Assembly (NCBI GenBank): GCA_003518105.1
Contig: DOZH01000009.1
Location: 1,885-33,470 of the forward strand
DNA length: 31,586 nt
From: Candidatus Uhrbacteria bacterium
Lineage (GTDB): Bacteria; Patescibacteriota; Patescibacteriia; UBA9934
Direction of reading: 5' to 3'
Shown here: piece by piece, positions 13,693-21,166 of the stretch
Numbering within the stretch: position 1 is the stretch's first letter
How the letters are laid out: each line of letters opens with the position of its first letter
Program-made: the position numbers and the translations under genes
Notes under the pieces: model-generated
Told to the model about the DNA's origin: nothing
Database searches by the model: none
What the model saw: the letters and a program-made list of their open reading frames with translations, nothing else

Positions 13693-15555
13693 TTACTCTA
13701 TTGATCTGGTTGGAGCAATATCGTAATAATCTAATAAGAAAGCGGCAATCTGGCCAAACACCGGGGCTGCTGACGACTCGGCCCATTCAACCGTCTTCGG
13801 ATTATTAAGCTTAATAACCATGGCAAATTTAGGGTTATTAACCGGTCCAAAACCAGCAAAAGTACCATTCGTCACGCCTTGTAAATAACCACCATTTCCT
13901 GCCACCTGTGCCGTTCCCGTCTTACCAGCAATATAATAACCTTTAACGCCAGCTCGCTTACCGTGACCGTTTTCCACTACAGAAACAAGCATAGCGCCAA
14001 GCGTCGTAGCCGTCGCGGAAGACAAAACTTGTTCTACTTTTTCTGGCTGGTGCTTATCAATTGTTCCGTCTGGATAGCGTACCTCGTCGACCACATATGG
14101 CTTCATTAGCGTGCCACCGTTAGCAATGGCTCCATATGCACTAGCCAACTGCAAGGGCGTCACCGTAATACCTTGGCCAAAGCTAGCCGTTGCTGCATAA
14201 ACTTCGGCTGACTCAGCTAGAGCATCTATAGTACCGGTCGCCTCCGTAGCCAGCTCAACGCCTCCCAACGCGCCAAAATGGAATTTCTCAATGTATCTCG
14301 CCATGTTATCGCGGCCCATTTTTTGCATTACCCAAACCATACCAGTATTGAGCGATTCATCAAGCACGTCCGTCATCGTTACCATACCGTGCGCCTTCAA
14401 ATCGCTGTTGCGGATGGTATAATCGTCCACCTTAACCTCACCTGTATCATTAAAAAGTGTGCCTGGCCCTACAACACCCTGATCAACGGCCGCAGCCATA
14501 ATTAATGGCTTAAAAACAGAGCCAGATTCATAAGGCTCAAAAATAGTTTGATTATTATAGTCAACAGCATTTTTGACGTTACCGTAATCATTAGGGTCAA
14601 AGTCAGGCGCCCCACACATAGTAATAATCCGTCCCGTACTGGGTTCAAGAATAACCAAAGCTCCACTGTCAGCTTGAAAACGGTCGACACCCTCACGCAA
14701 CATCTTGCAGGCAATATATTGCACCGTGCGATCAATCGTCAGTAACAGATTTCCACCGTCCACCGCCGGCGTCACCTTGCGTGTACCAACACCAGTCCAA
14801 TGGCCACCAGCGTCACCCTGCGCGTAAGAAGAACCTACTCTGCCAGCCAAAAAATCATTCCAAAAACCTTCCAAACCATACATTCCAAGCCTGCTACCAT
14901 CATCCTTCTGGCCCAAAAAGCCTAGTACTTGTCCACCAAAGTTCTTTTCTGGGTATGTCCTAGCATCCTTCAACACGTAGTCAATGCCCACAGCTTTAAG
15001 CTCCAAAATATCATCCAACTGTGCTTGGCGCACATCACGAGCCACAGGTTCATACGGGTCATCAGTTTTAGACAAACGAGCAACTAACTTTTCCGTTTCA
15101 GTAGGTTCCGCTTCAATTATAAGCTCAGCTAGAGGTTGGGTAACAACACCAGTCACAGGATCGACAACTGGCGCAGGCGCAACAGGTACTAGCTTAGGTT
15201 GGCCATAAGTATCCCAACCTGATAACTGTAAAATTTTCGCAATCGCCAAAGCCGTATTAACCGGCTCCTTAATCAAACTCGGGTTAGCAAAAACCTCAGC
15301 CCGTGATTCATTAGTCGCCACCGCGTATTCCGTATCATCACCATAATCCTTAACGTAAATACTCCCCCGAGTCGGCACCAGTTCCTCGGTAATCTCATGC
15401 TGACTCTTAGACCAGGTTCGGTACCAGGCAGCGTCGACCACCTGCAACACAAACAAACGTACGCCAATAACCACAACCAAAGTTAGAAAAAAGAAGCGTA
15501 GCGCTCCAATGCGCCAGCTTCCTGATTCCTTTTCGGCATGGTGTTGATAGGCCAT
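13693..15555 (-). CDS. ftsI: Class B penicillin-binding protein, FtsI/PBP2-like transpeptidase
   Basis: This is a membrane-anchored DD-transpeptidase that crosslinks peptidoglycan, probably in septal growth. One membrane helix spans residues 18-40 (ALRFFFLTLVVVIGVRLFVLQ). A dimerisation domain follows, containing PTRGSIYVKD and GLEGFWNDFLAGR. The transpeptidase domain has all three motifs: S346-V-F-K349, S401-L-N403 and K545-T-G547. There is no PASTA domain at the C-terminus. At 620 residues the length fits. The start lies 10 nt after a TATAAT box. The murF-like gene follows 11 bp downstream. FtsI rather than an elongation PBP is inferred from the general layout. Confidence 0.92.
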   Translation of the reverse strand: MAYQHHAEKESGSWRIGALRFFFLTLVVVIGVRLFVLQVVDAAWYRTWSKSQHEITEELVPTRGSIYVKDYGDDTEYAVATNESRAEVFANPSLIKEPVNTALAIAKILQLSGWDTYGQPKLVPVAPAPVVDPVTGVVTQPLAELIIEAEPTETEKLVARLSKTDDPYEPVARDVRQAQLDDILELKAVGIDYVLKDARTYPEKNFGGQVLGFLGQKDDGSRLGMYGLEGFWNDFLAGRVGSSYAQGDAGGHWTGVGTRKVTPAVDGGNLLLTIDRTVQYIACKMLREGVDRFQADSGALVILEPSTGRIITMCGAPDFDPNDYGNVKNAVDYNNQTIFEPYESGSVFKPLIMAAAVDQGVVGPGTLFNDTGEVKVDDYTIRNSDLKAHGMVTMTDVLDESLNTGMVWVMQKMGRDNMARYIEKFHFGALGGVELATEATGTIDALAESAEVYAATASFGQGITVTPLQLASAYGAIANGGTLMKPYVVDEVRYPDGTIDKHQPEKVEQVLSSATATTLGAMLVSVVENGHGKRAGVKGYYIAGKTGTAQVAGNGGYLQGVTNGTFAGFGPVNNPKFAMVIKLNNPKTVEWAESSAAPVFGQIAAFLLDYYDIAPTRSIE

Positions 15556-15565
15556 AACTTGACCT

Positions 15566-15574
15566 ATTATACCA
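15566..15574 (-). promoter_or_regulatory. Near-leaderless promoter of the ftsI-murF operon
   Basis: The minus strand reads TGGTATAAT, an extended consensus -10, 10 nt before the ATG at 15555. A TTACAG 16 bp upstream could serve as -35, inside the end of the preceding gene. There is no Shine-Dalgarno. Confidence 0.75.
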
Positions 15575-15578
15575 CTTT

Positions 15579-16010
15579 TTATGCCATCTGTAACTCATCT
15601 TCAGTTAACTTTGAGCCAACCGAAACCTTCTTCTCGCCAGCATTCTCGTTATCCGTCAAGCGAATAAGATAACCCGTGGAAGATTCAAACTCCTGAAAAG
15701 TCAACGTAATATCCTCACCGTCCTCACTCTTCATAGTGGCGCTGCCTTCATAGGAGAACTCGTAATCCTGGCCGCCGTAAACCACAGTGTCATCTTCTGG
15801 CTCCAACTCTTCGTCAATATCTTCAAACATGATTATCTCGTCGGCCTCCGGGTCAATGCTCAACCAGTTGCCACTCTTGGCCACCGCCCAGTAAATCGTT
15901 TCATTTGTCTCCAAACGCACGGCATCAAAGCCGCGGGGCTGAAAAGTGGTATCACCAACCACGATTGCTTGATCATTCTGTAACGCTTCGACGACTTCAG
16001 AGATTGTCAT
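15579..16010 (-). CDS. Small acidic protein, possibly DUF4178-like
   Basis: The product is 143 residues from the ATG at 16010; an in-frame start at 16037 lies upstream of the likely -10 and is rejected. The protein is acidic and beta-rich, with repeated patterns such as NETIYWAVAKSGNWLSIDPE and VVYGGQDYEFSYEGSATMKS. These recall the DUF4178 family (a W-x-Y/A strand followed by W-L and an acidic loop), but the match is by eye only. There is no signal or membrane segment. It sits upstream of ftsI on the same strand, but ftsI has its own promoter. Confidence 0.72.
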   Translation of the reverse strand: MTISEVVEALQNDQAIVVGDTTFQPRGFDAVRLETNETIYWAVAKSGNWLSIDPEADEIIMFEDIDEELEPEDDTVVYGGQDYEFSYEGSATMKSEDGEDITLTFQEFESSTGYLIRLTDNENAGEKKVSVGSKLTEDELQMA

Positions 16011-16018
16011 AATGGATG

Positions 16019-16026
16019 ATAATATA
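16019..16026 (-). promoter_or_regulatory. Possible -10 of the 15579-16010 gene
   Basis: The minus strand reads TATATTAT, containing TATATT (16021-16026) and TATTAT (16019-16024), 8-10 nt before the ATG. No Shine-Dalgarno and no clear -35. The bases from here to 16180 hold no credible gene. Confidence 0.5.
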
Positions 16027-16180
16027 AGAACTTTCACAGTTGAGACTAGTTTGGGTGCGCAGTGAGAAAAGCTTTTGAGGCTTAGTTAGTGCTAAGTTGA
16101 AAAAGTTTTCGATACTGCAAGCCCAAAATAGGCCAACTGAGGAAGTTATTTGTTCTGGTGTCGAGTATACATTGAACTCA

Positions 16181-16768
16181 TTAGTAATCAAGGCCTACGC
16201 GTGCCGCTACTCCAGAGTAAAAATAATGTCGCTCAAGTTTCATCTCAGTCACCAAGTGAGCTATATCGACGAATGACTGCGGCGGATTGCGTCCCGTCAA
16301 AATTACTTCAACGGTTGGCAATTTCTGTTCGATTATTTCGATAATTTCACTCTCGCCAACCATTCCTAGGTCGACCGTCGAATTAATCTCGTCGAGAATA
16401 ACCAAGTCATATTCGCCACCCCTCAAAGCCTTCCCAGCCTCAACTATTCCTCGTTGCGCCTCGGACTTATCAACTTCATTAATCGAGAAGTCAAACTTAT
16501 TCGTAACCGGATCTATTCTATCCCGTCCGGTGGCAACATACGCTATGTTCGGTATTGTGTCGAGGACGTGGCGTTCATTGTAATGAGTCTCCCCACCTTT
16601 ATCAAAATACACAATAAAAACGCGCTTCCCCGCCCCAGCACACCTCACCGCCTGCCCTAACGCCGCGGTGGTCTTCCCCTTGCCCGTCCCATGAATCAAC
16701 TGAATAAGCCCGTAGCCCTGAAACCCCCGTATCCTCTCATCCATCTTTGGTAATTCACGTTCTGGCAT
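16181..16768 (-). CDS. cobO: Cob(I)alamin adenosyltransferase, CobO/BtuR family
   Basis: The enzyme transfers the adenosyl group of ATP to cob(I)alamin to make adenosylcobalamin. The product is 195 residues, the usual length. Motifs: the P-loop G27-T-G-K-G-K-T-T34, VFIVYFDKGG, the Walker B-like DLVILDEINSTVDLGM, VEVILTGRNPP, and the C-terminal AHLVTEMKLERHYF, which is typical of CobO. There are no other cobalamin genes here, so it more likely adenosylates scavenged corrinoid than serves de novo synthesis. The neighbour NrdJ needs adenosylcobalamin, which explains the association. TAAAAT (16774-16779) 5 nt before the ATG suggests a leaderless start. Confidence 0.93.
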   Translation of the reverse strand: MPERELPKMDERIRGFQGYGLIQLIHGTGKGKTTAALGQAVRCAGAGKRVFIVYFDKGGETHYNERHVLDTIPNIAYVATGRDRIDPVTNKFDFSINEVDKSEAQRGIVEAGKALRGGEYDLVILDEINSTVDLGMVGESEIIEIIEQKLPTVEVILTGRNPPQSFVDIAHLVTEMKLERHYFYSGVAARVGLDY

Positions 16769-16780
16769 ATATCATTTTAT

Positions 16781-17010
16781 GAGCCCGAGCCTTGTAGAAG
16801 TGAGTGGCCCGAGCCTCCTCCGAGCTTCAGCGAGGGTAAGGCCAAGTAGCAAGGGGCAGGCTAATTCCTGTAGTCGGGTGACACGAGCCGGGTCCCCTTA
16901 CCGGGCGCGCAACGCTAGTGAGCACCTGGTAGGGTGGCCAAGCGGCAGGACCCGACGAACTATGGTCCCCGAGCCTTGGCCGTAGAGCCAAGTCTCGGCG
17001 TTGACTGGAA
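16781..17010. other. GC-rich structured intergenic segment between nrdJ and cobO
   Basis: This 230-bp segment is much richer in G+C than the genes beside it and has no credible frame. It holds a hairpin 16969-16998 (CCGAG and CTTGGC arms, one mismatch), a long-range pair CGGGTCC (16889-16895) with GGACCCG (16948-16954), and three GCCAAG copies (16841-16846, 16937-16942, 16987-16992) that compete for one CTTGGC (16975-16980). CCCGAGCC occurs three times. It could be a structured RNA on either strand, a cobO leader, or a dispersed repeat; its right end recurs at 31519. I see no cobalamin-riboswitch core. Confidence 0.5.
16991..17010 (-). repeat. 20-bp motif shared with 31519-31537
   Basis: The minus strand reads TTCCAGTCAACGCCGAGACT. 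The plus strand at 31519-31537 is the same minus one C. Beyond the motif both copies continue into CTCGGGGA/CTCGGGG and CGTCGGG at different spacings, so they look like diverged copies of one element. Confidence 0.7.
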
Positions 17011-17022
17011 TTTTAGTTTAGA

Positions 17023-17051
17023 AGTATAAAGGCGGAGCACTTTGCCCCGCC
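17023..17051 (-). terminator. Probable nrdJ terminator
   Basis: GGCGG and CCGCC arms (17047-17051 and 17031-17035) close a hairpin with a partly paired interior, and the minus strand continues TTTATACTT. It lies 22 bp after the nrdJ stop. The T-run is poor, so termination may be incomplete. Confidence 0.6.
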
Positions 17052-17072
17052 TCGCCTTCGTCACGCTACCGA

Positions 17073-20000
17073 TCAGGAACACCCGCTGGTCGATCCGCAG
17101 TTCAAACACTTGTAACAGGCCGCATTACGCACCATCATGCCGCCACAAGTGTCACAGGTTGGCGCATCTGACTGGTTATCGAACGTGGCGCCGAGTCCAG
17201 TATTACCCAATTTAGCTGGCGCGGTGCCTGGCGACATCACGGGGTTAGCGTTTGTTGAGGCTGGTGAATTGAAAATGGATGGTTGAGCATCTGTCAGCGG
17301 CAACACCACGGAGACTTCCTCATGGTCAGCTACCGGTGCACTAACCTGAGCTACTGGCACTTCACCGTGCTCACCAATATTGTTAATGCCGACAGCCACC
17401 TGCGCTTCGTACGGCAAGAACTTCATGGCGAGGTAACGGAAGATGTAGTCAACGATGGACTTAGCAATACGAATGTTTGGATTGCTCGTAAAGCCCGATG
17501 GCTCAAAACGAGTGTGCACAAACTTCTTAACCAACACTTGCAATGGCACGCCATACTGCAAACCGATCGACACGCTGCTAGCAAAGGCATCCATCATGCC
17601 GCTAATCACGGATCCTTCCTTGGCCATGGTAATGAACAACTCTGCTGGCGTGCCGTCGTCGTACAAGCCGACTGTGAGGTAACCCTTGTGATTACCAATC
17701 GTAAACTTATGCGTGATCGCTCGACGTTCATCTGGCAAACGTCGACGACGTGAGTTGGTAACTTGATTTGGCGCAATCTTTACCGTTTCCACAGTCTCAA
17801 CAACAGCTGAAGCATGCGACTTACCAGAGTCCTTTTCTTTGCTAGTCGTCAAAGCCTGTTGACGCTTGCTGCCGTCACGGTAAATAGCAATCGCCTTCAA
17901 GCCGAGCTTCCAACCCTTCATGTACACCTCCATCACGTCTTCCACCGTAGCGTCGTTTGGCATATTAACGGTCTTGCTAATAGCGCCAGACACAAATGGT
18001 TGCACCGCGGCCATCATAGCAATATGTGCCATGTGGTGAATCGTACGGGTACCGTTCTTCGCCTTAAAGGCACAATCAAATACGCCAACATGATCCGCCT
18101 TCAAGCCCGGTGCCCCTTCAATCGTGTCCTGTTCGTCCACGTACTTCAAGATTGCGTCACGCTCCACGTCGCTGTAACCCAAACGGGTCAAGGCTTCTGG
18201 TACTGTCTTGTTCACCATCTTGAGCATGCCACCACCCACTAACCACTTGTATTTGACGAGCGCAATGTCCGGCTCAATACCCGTTGTATCGCAGTCCATC
18301 AGGAAAGAAATAGTCCCGGTTGGTGCCAACACCGAAATCTGTGCGTTACGCAAACCATACTGATAACCCAAGTTAACTACCTCATCCCAACTCTGCTTTG
18401 CTTCTAACAATAAATCCTGAGGCATGGCAACGTTAGGTAATTCGTAAGTCGCCCGTCTATGCATCTCCATAACGTTCATACATGGCTCACGGTTCTCAGT
18501 AAAACCATTAAATGCCCCTATCTTCGCCGCTATTCTAGCCGACTGAGCATAAGCAGCCCCACTCAACAATGACATAATTCCAGCTGCCAAGTTACGACCT
18601 TCATCACTATCATAGGCTAAACCGCGACTCATCAACAGCGAGCCTAAGTTAGCAAAACCAATGCCAAGCGGTCGGAAATCATGACTGTTCTGTTCAATTG
18701 CTGGTGTTGGGTAGCTAGAATTACCAACCGCGATTTCCATAGCGGTAATCATCACCTCGGCCGCCTTTTTGAAAGAAGCCGCATCAAACTCTTGCACGCC
18801 ATTTACCAACTTACGGAACTTCATCAAGTTAAGTGAAGACAAGTTACAAGCTGTGTCGTCCAAGAACATGTATTCTGAACATGGATTGCTGGCGTTGATC
18901 CTGTCCGTATTTTTACTGGTGTGCCAAGTATTGACCGTTGTGTCGTACTGAATACCTGGGTCACCGCATTGCCAAGCCGCTTCCGCCATCTTGCGGAAAA
19001 TATCCTTAGCATCATAAGCCAAGCTTTCCTTGCCAGTCGTCACCTCCTTCGTTACCCAACGGCCATTCTGTTCCACCGCCTGCATAAAGTCGTCCGTCAC
19101 ACGCACCGAGTTGTTAGCGTTCTGGAAGAAGATGCTGCCATATGCCTCACCATCCATGCCGCTATCATAGCCAGCATCAACCAACGTCCAAGCCTTACGC
19201 TCTTCTTTCACTTTACATTCAATAAATTGCACAATGTCTGGGTGGCCCACATTCAGAATTACCATCTTGGCAGCCCGACGAGTTTTACCACCACTCTTCA
19301 CAATACCAGCAAAGGCATCCAAGCCCTTCATGAAAGAAACTGGGCCAGAGGATTTACCATTACTACCGCCCAAGTATTCTAGCGACGACCGGAGGTTGGA
19401 CAAGTTACTGCCAGTCCCAGAGCCATTCTTGAAAAGCATGCTCTCTGTGACCGCCAAGTTAAGGATTGAGCGCATGTCATCCTGCACGGAATTGATAAAG
19501 CAGGCGGAACACTGTGGGTGCGGATTAATGCCGACGTTAAACCAAACTGGGCTATTAAAAGCGGCCATCTGGTTAATCAGAATAAAGGTCAGTTCATCCT
19601 CAAAGATTTGGGCGTCTTCTTTAGTCGCAAAATAACCATCCTTACGGCCCCAATTACTCATGGTCTTAGCCACGCGGTCAATAAGCTGTTTCATGCTCGT
19701 CTCCCGTTCTGGGCTGCCAACCTTACCGCGGAAGTACTTTTGCGCCACAATGTTGGTGGCCGTTTGCGACCATTCTTTTGGCACCTCAATATCCGTTTGC
19801 TCAAAAACGACGCCACCCTTTTCGTTAGTAATCACCGCACTGCGCCTCTCCCATTCCAAAAGATCATACGGAGCAACGCCATCCTTGGTAAAGTAACGAG
19901 TCCAATTTACACCCTTGTCATAAGTCTCACCATCCGTTTGCGCCAAACTACGAGCCGCATGACCCATGTACATTTTAGCCACATGAATCAAGTTGTTGTC

Positions 20001-20318
20001 GATAATCGCAATCGTTACCACCTCACGGATTTCGGCCGTGGTTGGTACACGATGACCGTCAAACTGGCGAGTCAAACGCGAGATAGTCTGTGAAGTAATC
20101 CGCGCCACATAAGAATCTGCATTCTTCTGCCCGGCCGAGTCCAAAGCGCCATGCACTGAAGCTGCCAACTTTTCCGTAGAAAAAGCCTGACTCGAACCAT
20201 CACGCTTTTTTACTTCCTTGACCGAAGTAACGTACTGCCAAACTTGCGAGACGATTTTTTCGTCTGACTTCACCTCAGTTGCGACTGCAGTTGCCACGCG
20301 GACTTGAGCTTCGGACAT
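17073..20318 (-). CDS. nrdJ: Class II (adenosylcobalamin-dependent) ribonucleoside-diphosphate reductase
   Basis: NrdJ reduces ribonucleotides to deoxyribonucleotides with a thiyl radical made from adenosylcobalamin. The product is 1081 residues. An ATP-cone at about 32-120 (VKKRDGSSQAFSTEKL) suggests allosteric control by ATP/dATP. The barrel carries NSPVWFNVG, the Q-C270-S-A-C273 pair, the radical motif N-P-C480-S-E482, C491 in TACNLSSLNL, and APTGTISFLMDCDTTGIEPD. The last 27 residues are a Cys-rich zinc-ribbon-like tail (CDTCGG, then CYKCLNCGSTSGCS) seen in large B12-dependent enzymes, with redox cysteines. Its promoter lies between NrdR boxes, and a CobO homolog is the next gene downstream. 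No other reductase class is seen in this window. Confidence 0.97.
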   Translation of the reverse strand: MSEAQVRVATAVATEVKSDEKIVSQVWQYVTSVKEVKKRDGSSQAFSTEKLAASVHGALDSAGQKNADSYVARITSQTISRLTRQFDGHRVPTTAEIREVVTIAIIDNNLIHVAKMYMGHAARSLAQTDGETYDKGVNWTRYFTKDGVAPYDLLEWERRSAVITNEKGGVVFEQTDIEVPKEWSQTATNIVAQKYFRGKVGSPERETSMKQLIDRVAKTMSNWGRKDGYFATKEDAQIFEDELTFILINQMAAFNSPVWFNVGINPHPQCSACFINSVQDDMRSILNLAVTESMLFKNGSGTGSNLSNLRSSLEYLGGSNGKSSGPVSFMKGLDAFAGIVKSGGKTRRAAKMVILNVGHPDIVQFIECKVKEERKAWTLVDAGYDSGMDGEAYGSIFFQNANNSVRVTDDFMQAVEQNGRWVTKEVTTGKESLAYDAKDIFRKMAEAAWQCGDPGIQYDTTVNTWHTSKNTDRINASNPCSEYMFLDDTACNLSSLNLMKFRKLVNGVQEFDAASFKKAAEVMITAMEIAVGNSSYPTPAIEQNSHDFRPLGIGFANLGSLLMSRGLAYDSDEGRNLAAGIMSLLSGAAYAQSARIAAKIGAFNGFTENREPCMNVMEMHRRATYELPNVAMPQDLLLEAKQSWDEVVNLGYQYGLRNAQISVLAPTGTISFLMDCDTTGIEPDIALVKYKWLVGGGMLKMVNKTVPEALTRLGYSDVERDAILKYVDEQDTIEGAPGLKADHVGVFDCAFKAKNGTRTIHHMAHIAMMAAVQPFVSGAISKTVNMPNDATVEDVMEVYMKGWKLGLKAIAIYRDGSKRQQALTTSKEKDSGKSHASAVVETVETVKIAPNQVTNSRRRRLPDERRAITHKFTIGNHKGYLTVGLYDDGTPAELFITMAKEGSVISGMMDAFASSVSIGLQYGVPLQVLVKKFVHTRFEPSGFTSNPNIRIAKSIVDYIFRYLAMKFLPYEAQVAVGINNIGEHGEVPVAQVSAPVADHEEVSVVLPLTDAQPSIFNSPASTNANPVMSPGTAPAKLGNTGLGATFDNQSDAPTCDTCGGMMVRNAACYKCLNCGSTSGCS

Positions 20319-20407
20319 AGCTTTAAAGAATTGAAAAAACTTTATTTATTTTGACAAACAAAAACCCGATAAGGGAATTAAGATGCTCCCCCTCATCACT
20401 CCATCGA

Positions 20408-20423
20408 ACACTATATATAGTGT
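20408..20423. promoter_or_regulatory. NrdR box 1 (proximal to nrdJ)
   Basis: ACACTATATATAGTGT is a perfect 16-bp palindrome and matches the NrdR box consensus. It lies just downstream of the -10, over the expected transcription start. Confidence 0.92.
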
Positions 20424-20434
20424 TAGTAGAAAGT

Positions 20435-20443
20435 ATTATACCA
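20435..20443 (-). promoter_or_regulatory. nrdJ promoter, extended -10
   Basis: The minus strand reads TGGTATAAT (-10 at 20435-20440). It sits between the two NrdR boxes. Transcription would start near 20428, giving a leader of about 110 nt, the longest of any host gene here. Confidence 0.8.
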
Positions 20444-20456
20444 CTAGCTGTAGTGT
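20441..20456. promoter_or_regulatory. NrdR box 2 (distal)
   Basis: CCACTAGCTGTAGTGT has strong half-sites (CACTA/TAGTG) with a less regular centre. It begins 33 bp from box 1, about three helical turns, the usual arrangement for NrdR pairs. It overlaps the TGG of the extended -10. Confidence 0.85.
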
Positions 20457-20469
20457 TTACTACTTCTCT

Positions 20470-20478
20470 TGTGGATAA
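20470..20478 (-). promoter_or_regulatory. DnaA box upstream of nrdJ
   Basis: TGTGGATAA is the complement of TTATCCACA, the perfect DnaA box. It lies 30 bp upstream of the nrdJ -10, next to NrdR box 2. Confidence 0.7.
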
Positions 20479-20522
20479 ATTGTGAGGTCAAAAAAAGCGT
20501 CAAAAAATGTCTGAGAAATCAG

Positions 20523-21098
20523 CTAAAAACCCATCGTAAAATTAAATTGCGGGGTCTCAGCGACGTCCTTAAAATCGACTGGTATTGCTCGGCGTTCACC
20601 AGTCCTGTCGTCAAACAACAAATAGCCGTTTTTACAGCCAAATTCGTACACTTCTTTGGTAACTTTAACGTCCTGCAAACAATATTCACGAATAGCCTCA
20701 ATATTCCCCTGTTTCCACCAGGTCACAGCTTGCAAACCATGGCCAGACTTTCCAGTACCGAGAGTCGCTTTGGCCACGTCGTCCAGTTTTATGCGATGTC
20801 CTAGTGCTTTTTCAATATGACGCAAAATATCCAGCTGGGGCAGCTTAAGCAAATCACCAGTGTAATAGTTATTCATCACCGGCATATCAAAACCTATCGA
20901 ATTATAGCCAATAATCCGACCACCCTTCTCTAATTTTTGAAACAAAGCCGGCAAGTCAGGTTCTAAGTAACTCTCCCAGGTATCAGTCTCGTAATAGTAG
21001 ACGCCAACCAGGGAGACTTTCAATTTGTCAGTAAAATAGCCACCAACCTCCTCAAAAGTATTTTGCGTTTCGATGTCCAAGACAATTTCATTACTCAT
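20523..21098 (-). CDS. 3'-5' exonuclease, RNase H-like (DnaQ/PolB type)
   Basis: The product is 191 residues with a DEDD exonuclease layout: IVLDIET (D8, E10) near the start, the second acidic site in GYNSIGFDMPVMNNYY (about 65-80), and the third in YCLQDVKVTKEVYEFG (about 150). This matches the RNase H-like exonuclease family related to the proofreading domain of family B DNA polymerases. It stands alone as a nuclease without a polymerase domain. It is likely a cytoplasmic enzyme acting on DNA or RNA ends; the substrate is unknown. The start lies 9 nt after an extended -10 (TGGTAAAAT). It precedes nrdJ but is separated from it by the regulated nrdJ promoter. Confidence 0.87.
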   Translation of the reverse strand: MSNEIVLDIETQNTFEEVGGYFTDKLKVSLVGVYYYETDTWESYLEPDLPALFQKLEKGGRIIGYNSIGFDMPVMNNYYTGDLLKLPQLDILRHIEKALGHRIKLDDVAKATLGTGKSGHGLQAVTWWKQGNIEAIREYCLQDVKVTKEVYEFGCKNGYLLFDDRTGERRAIPVDFKDVAETPQFNFTMGF

Positions 21099-21107
21099 AG
21101 TTCAAGT

Positions 21108-21116
21108 ATTTTACCA
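21108..21116 (-). promoter_or_regulatory. Near-leaderless promoter of the exonuclease gene
   Basis: The minus strand reads TGGTAAAAT, an extended -10, 9 nt before the ATG at 21098. A perfect 28-bp palindrome begins 3 bp further upstream, where a -35 would be. Confidence 0.68.
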
Positions 21117-21119
21117 TCA

Positions 21120-21147
21120 CCGAGGCCGGTCCTAGGACCGGCCTCGG
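21120..21147. repeat. Perfect 28-bp palindrome
   Basis: Each half is CCGAGGCCGGTCCT or its complement, with no unpaired centre. No T-run follows on either strand. It could be the terminator of the upstream operon or a protein-binding site covering the -35 position of the exonuclease promoter. Confidence 0.9.
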
Positions 21148-21152
21148 GTTAC

Positions 21153-21161
21153 TTATCCACA
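21153..21161 (+). promoter_or_regulatory. DnaA box between methyltransferase and exonuclease genes
   Basis: TTATCCACA is a perfect DnaA box, 6 bp from the palindrome and 5 bp from the methyltransferase stop. Confidence 0.55.
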
Positions 21162-21166
21162 GCCAA

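Noticed and set aside
16840..16960. RNase P RNA, tmRNA or tRNA in the nrdJ-cobO segment
   Set aside because: AAGGCCAAGTAG and GGTAGGGTGGCCAAGCGG on the plus strand recall RNase P and Ser/Leu tRNA starts, but the other invariant parts (GGAAAGTCC, ACAGAA, a T arm, a matching acceptor 3' half, CCA) are missing.
16781..17010. Cobalamin riboswitch upstream of cobO
   Set aside because: The place is right, but I do not find the B12 box in its normal form, the GCCACTG-type core or the AGGGAA-type element on either strand. A partial match (GTCGGG then TCCTGCC) lacks two bases and is at the wrong end.
17283..20093. Several plus-strand frames of 60-190 residues inside nrdJ
   Set aside because: nrdJ is an unmistakable conserved gene; the frames opposite it are shadows.
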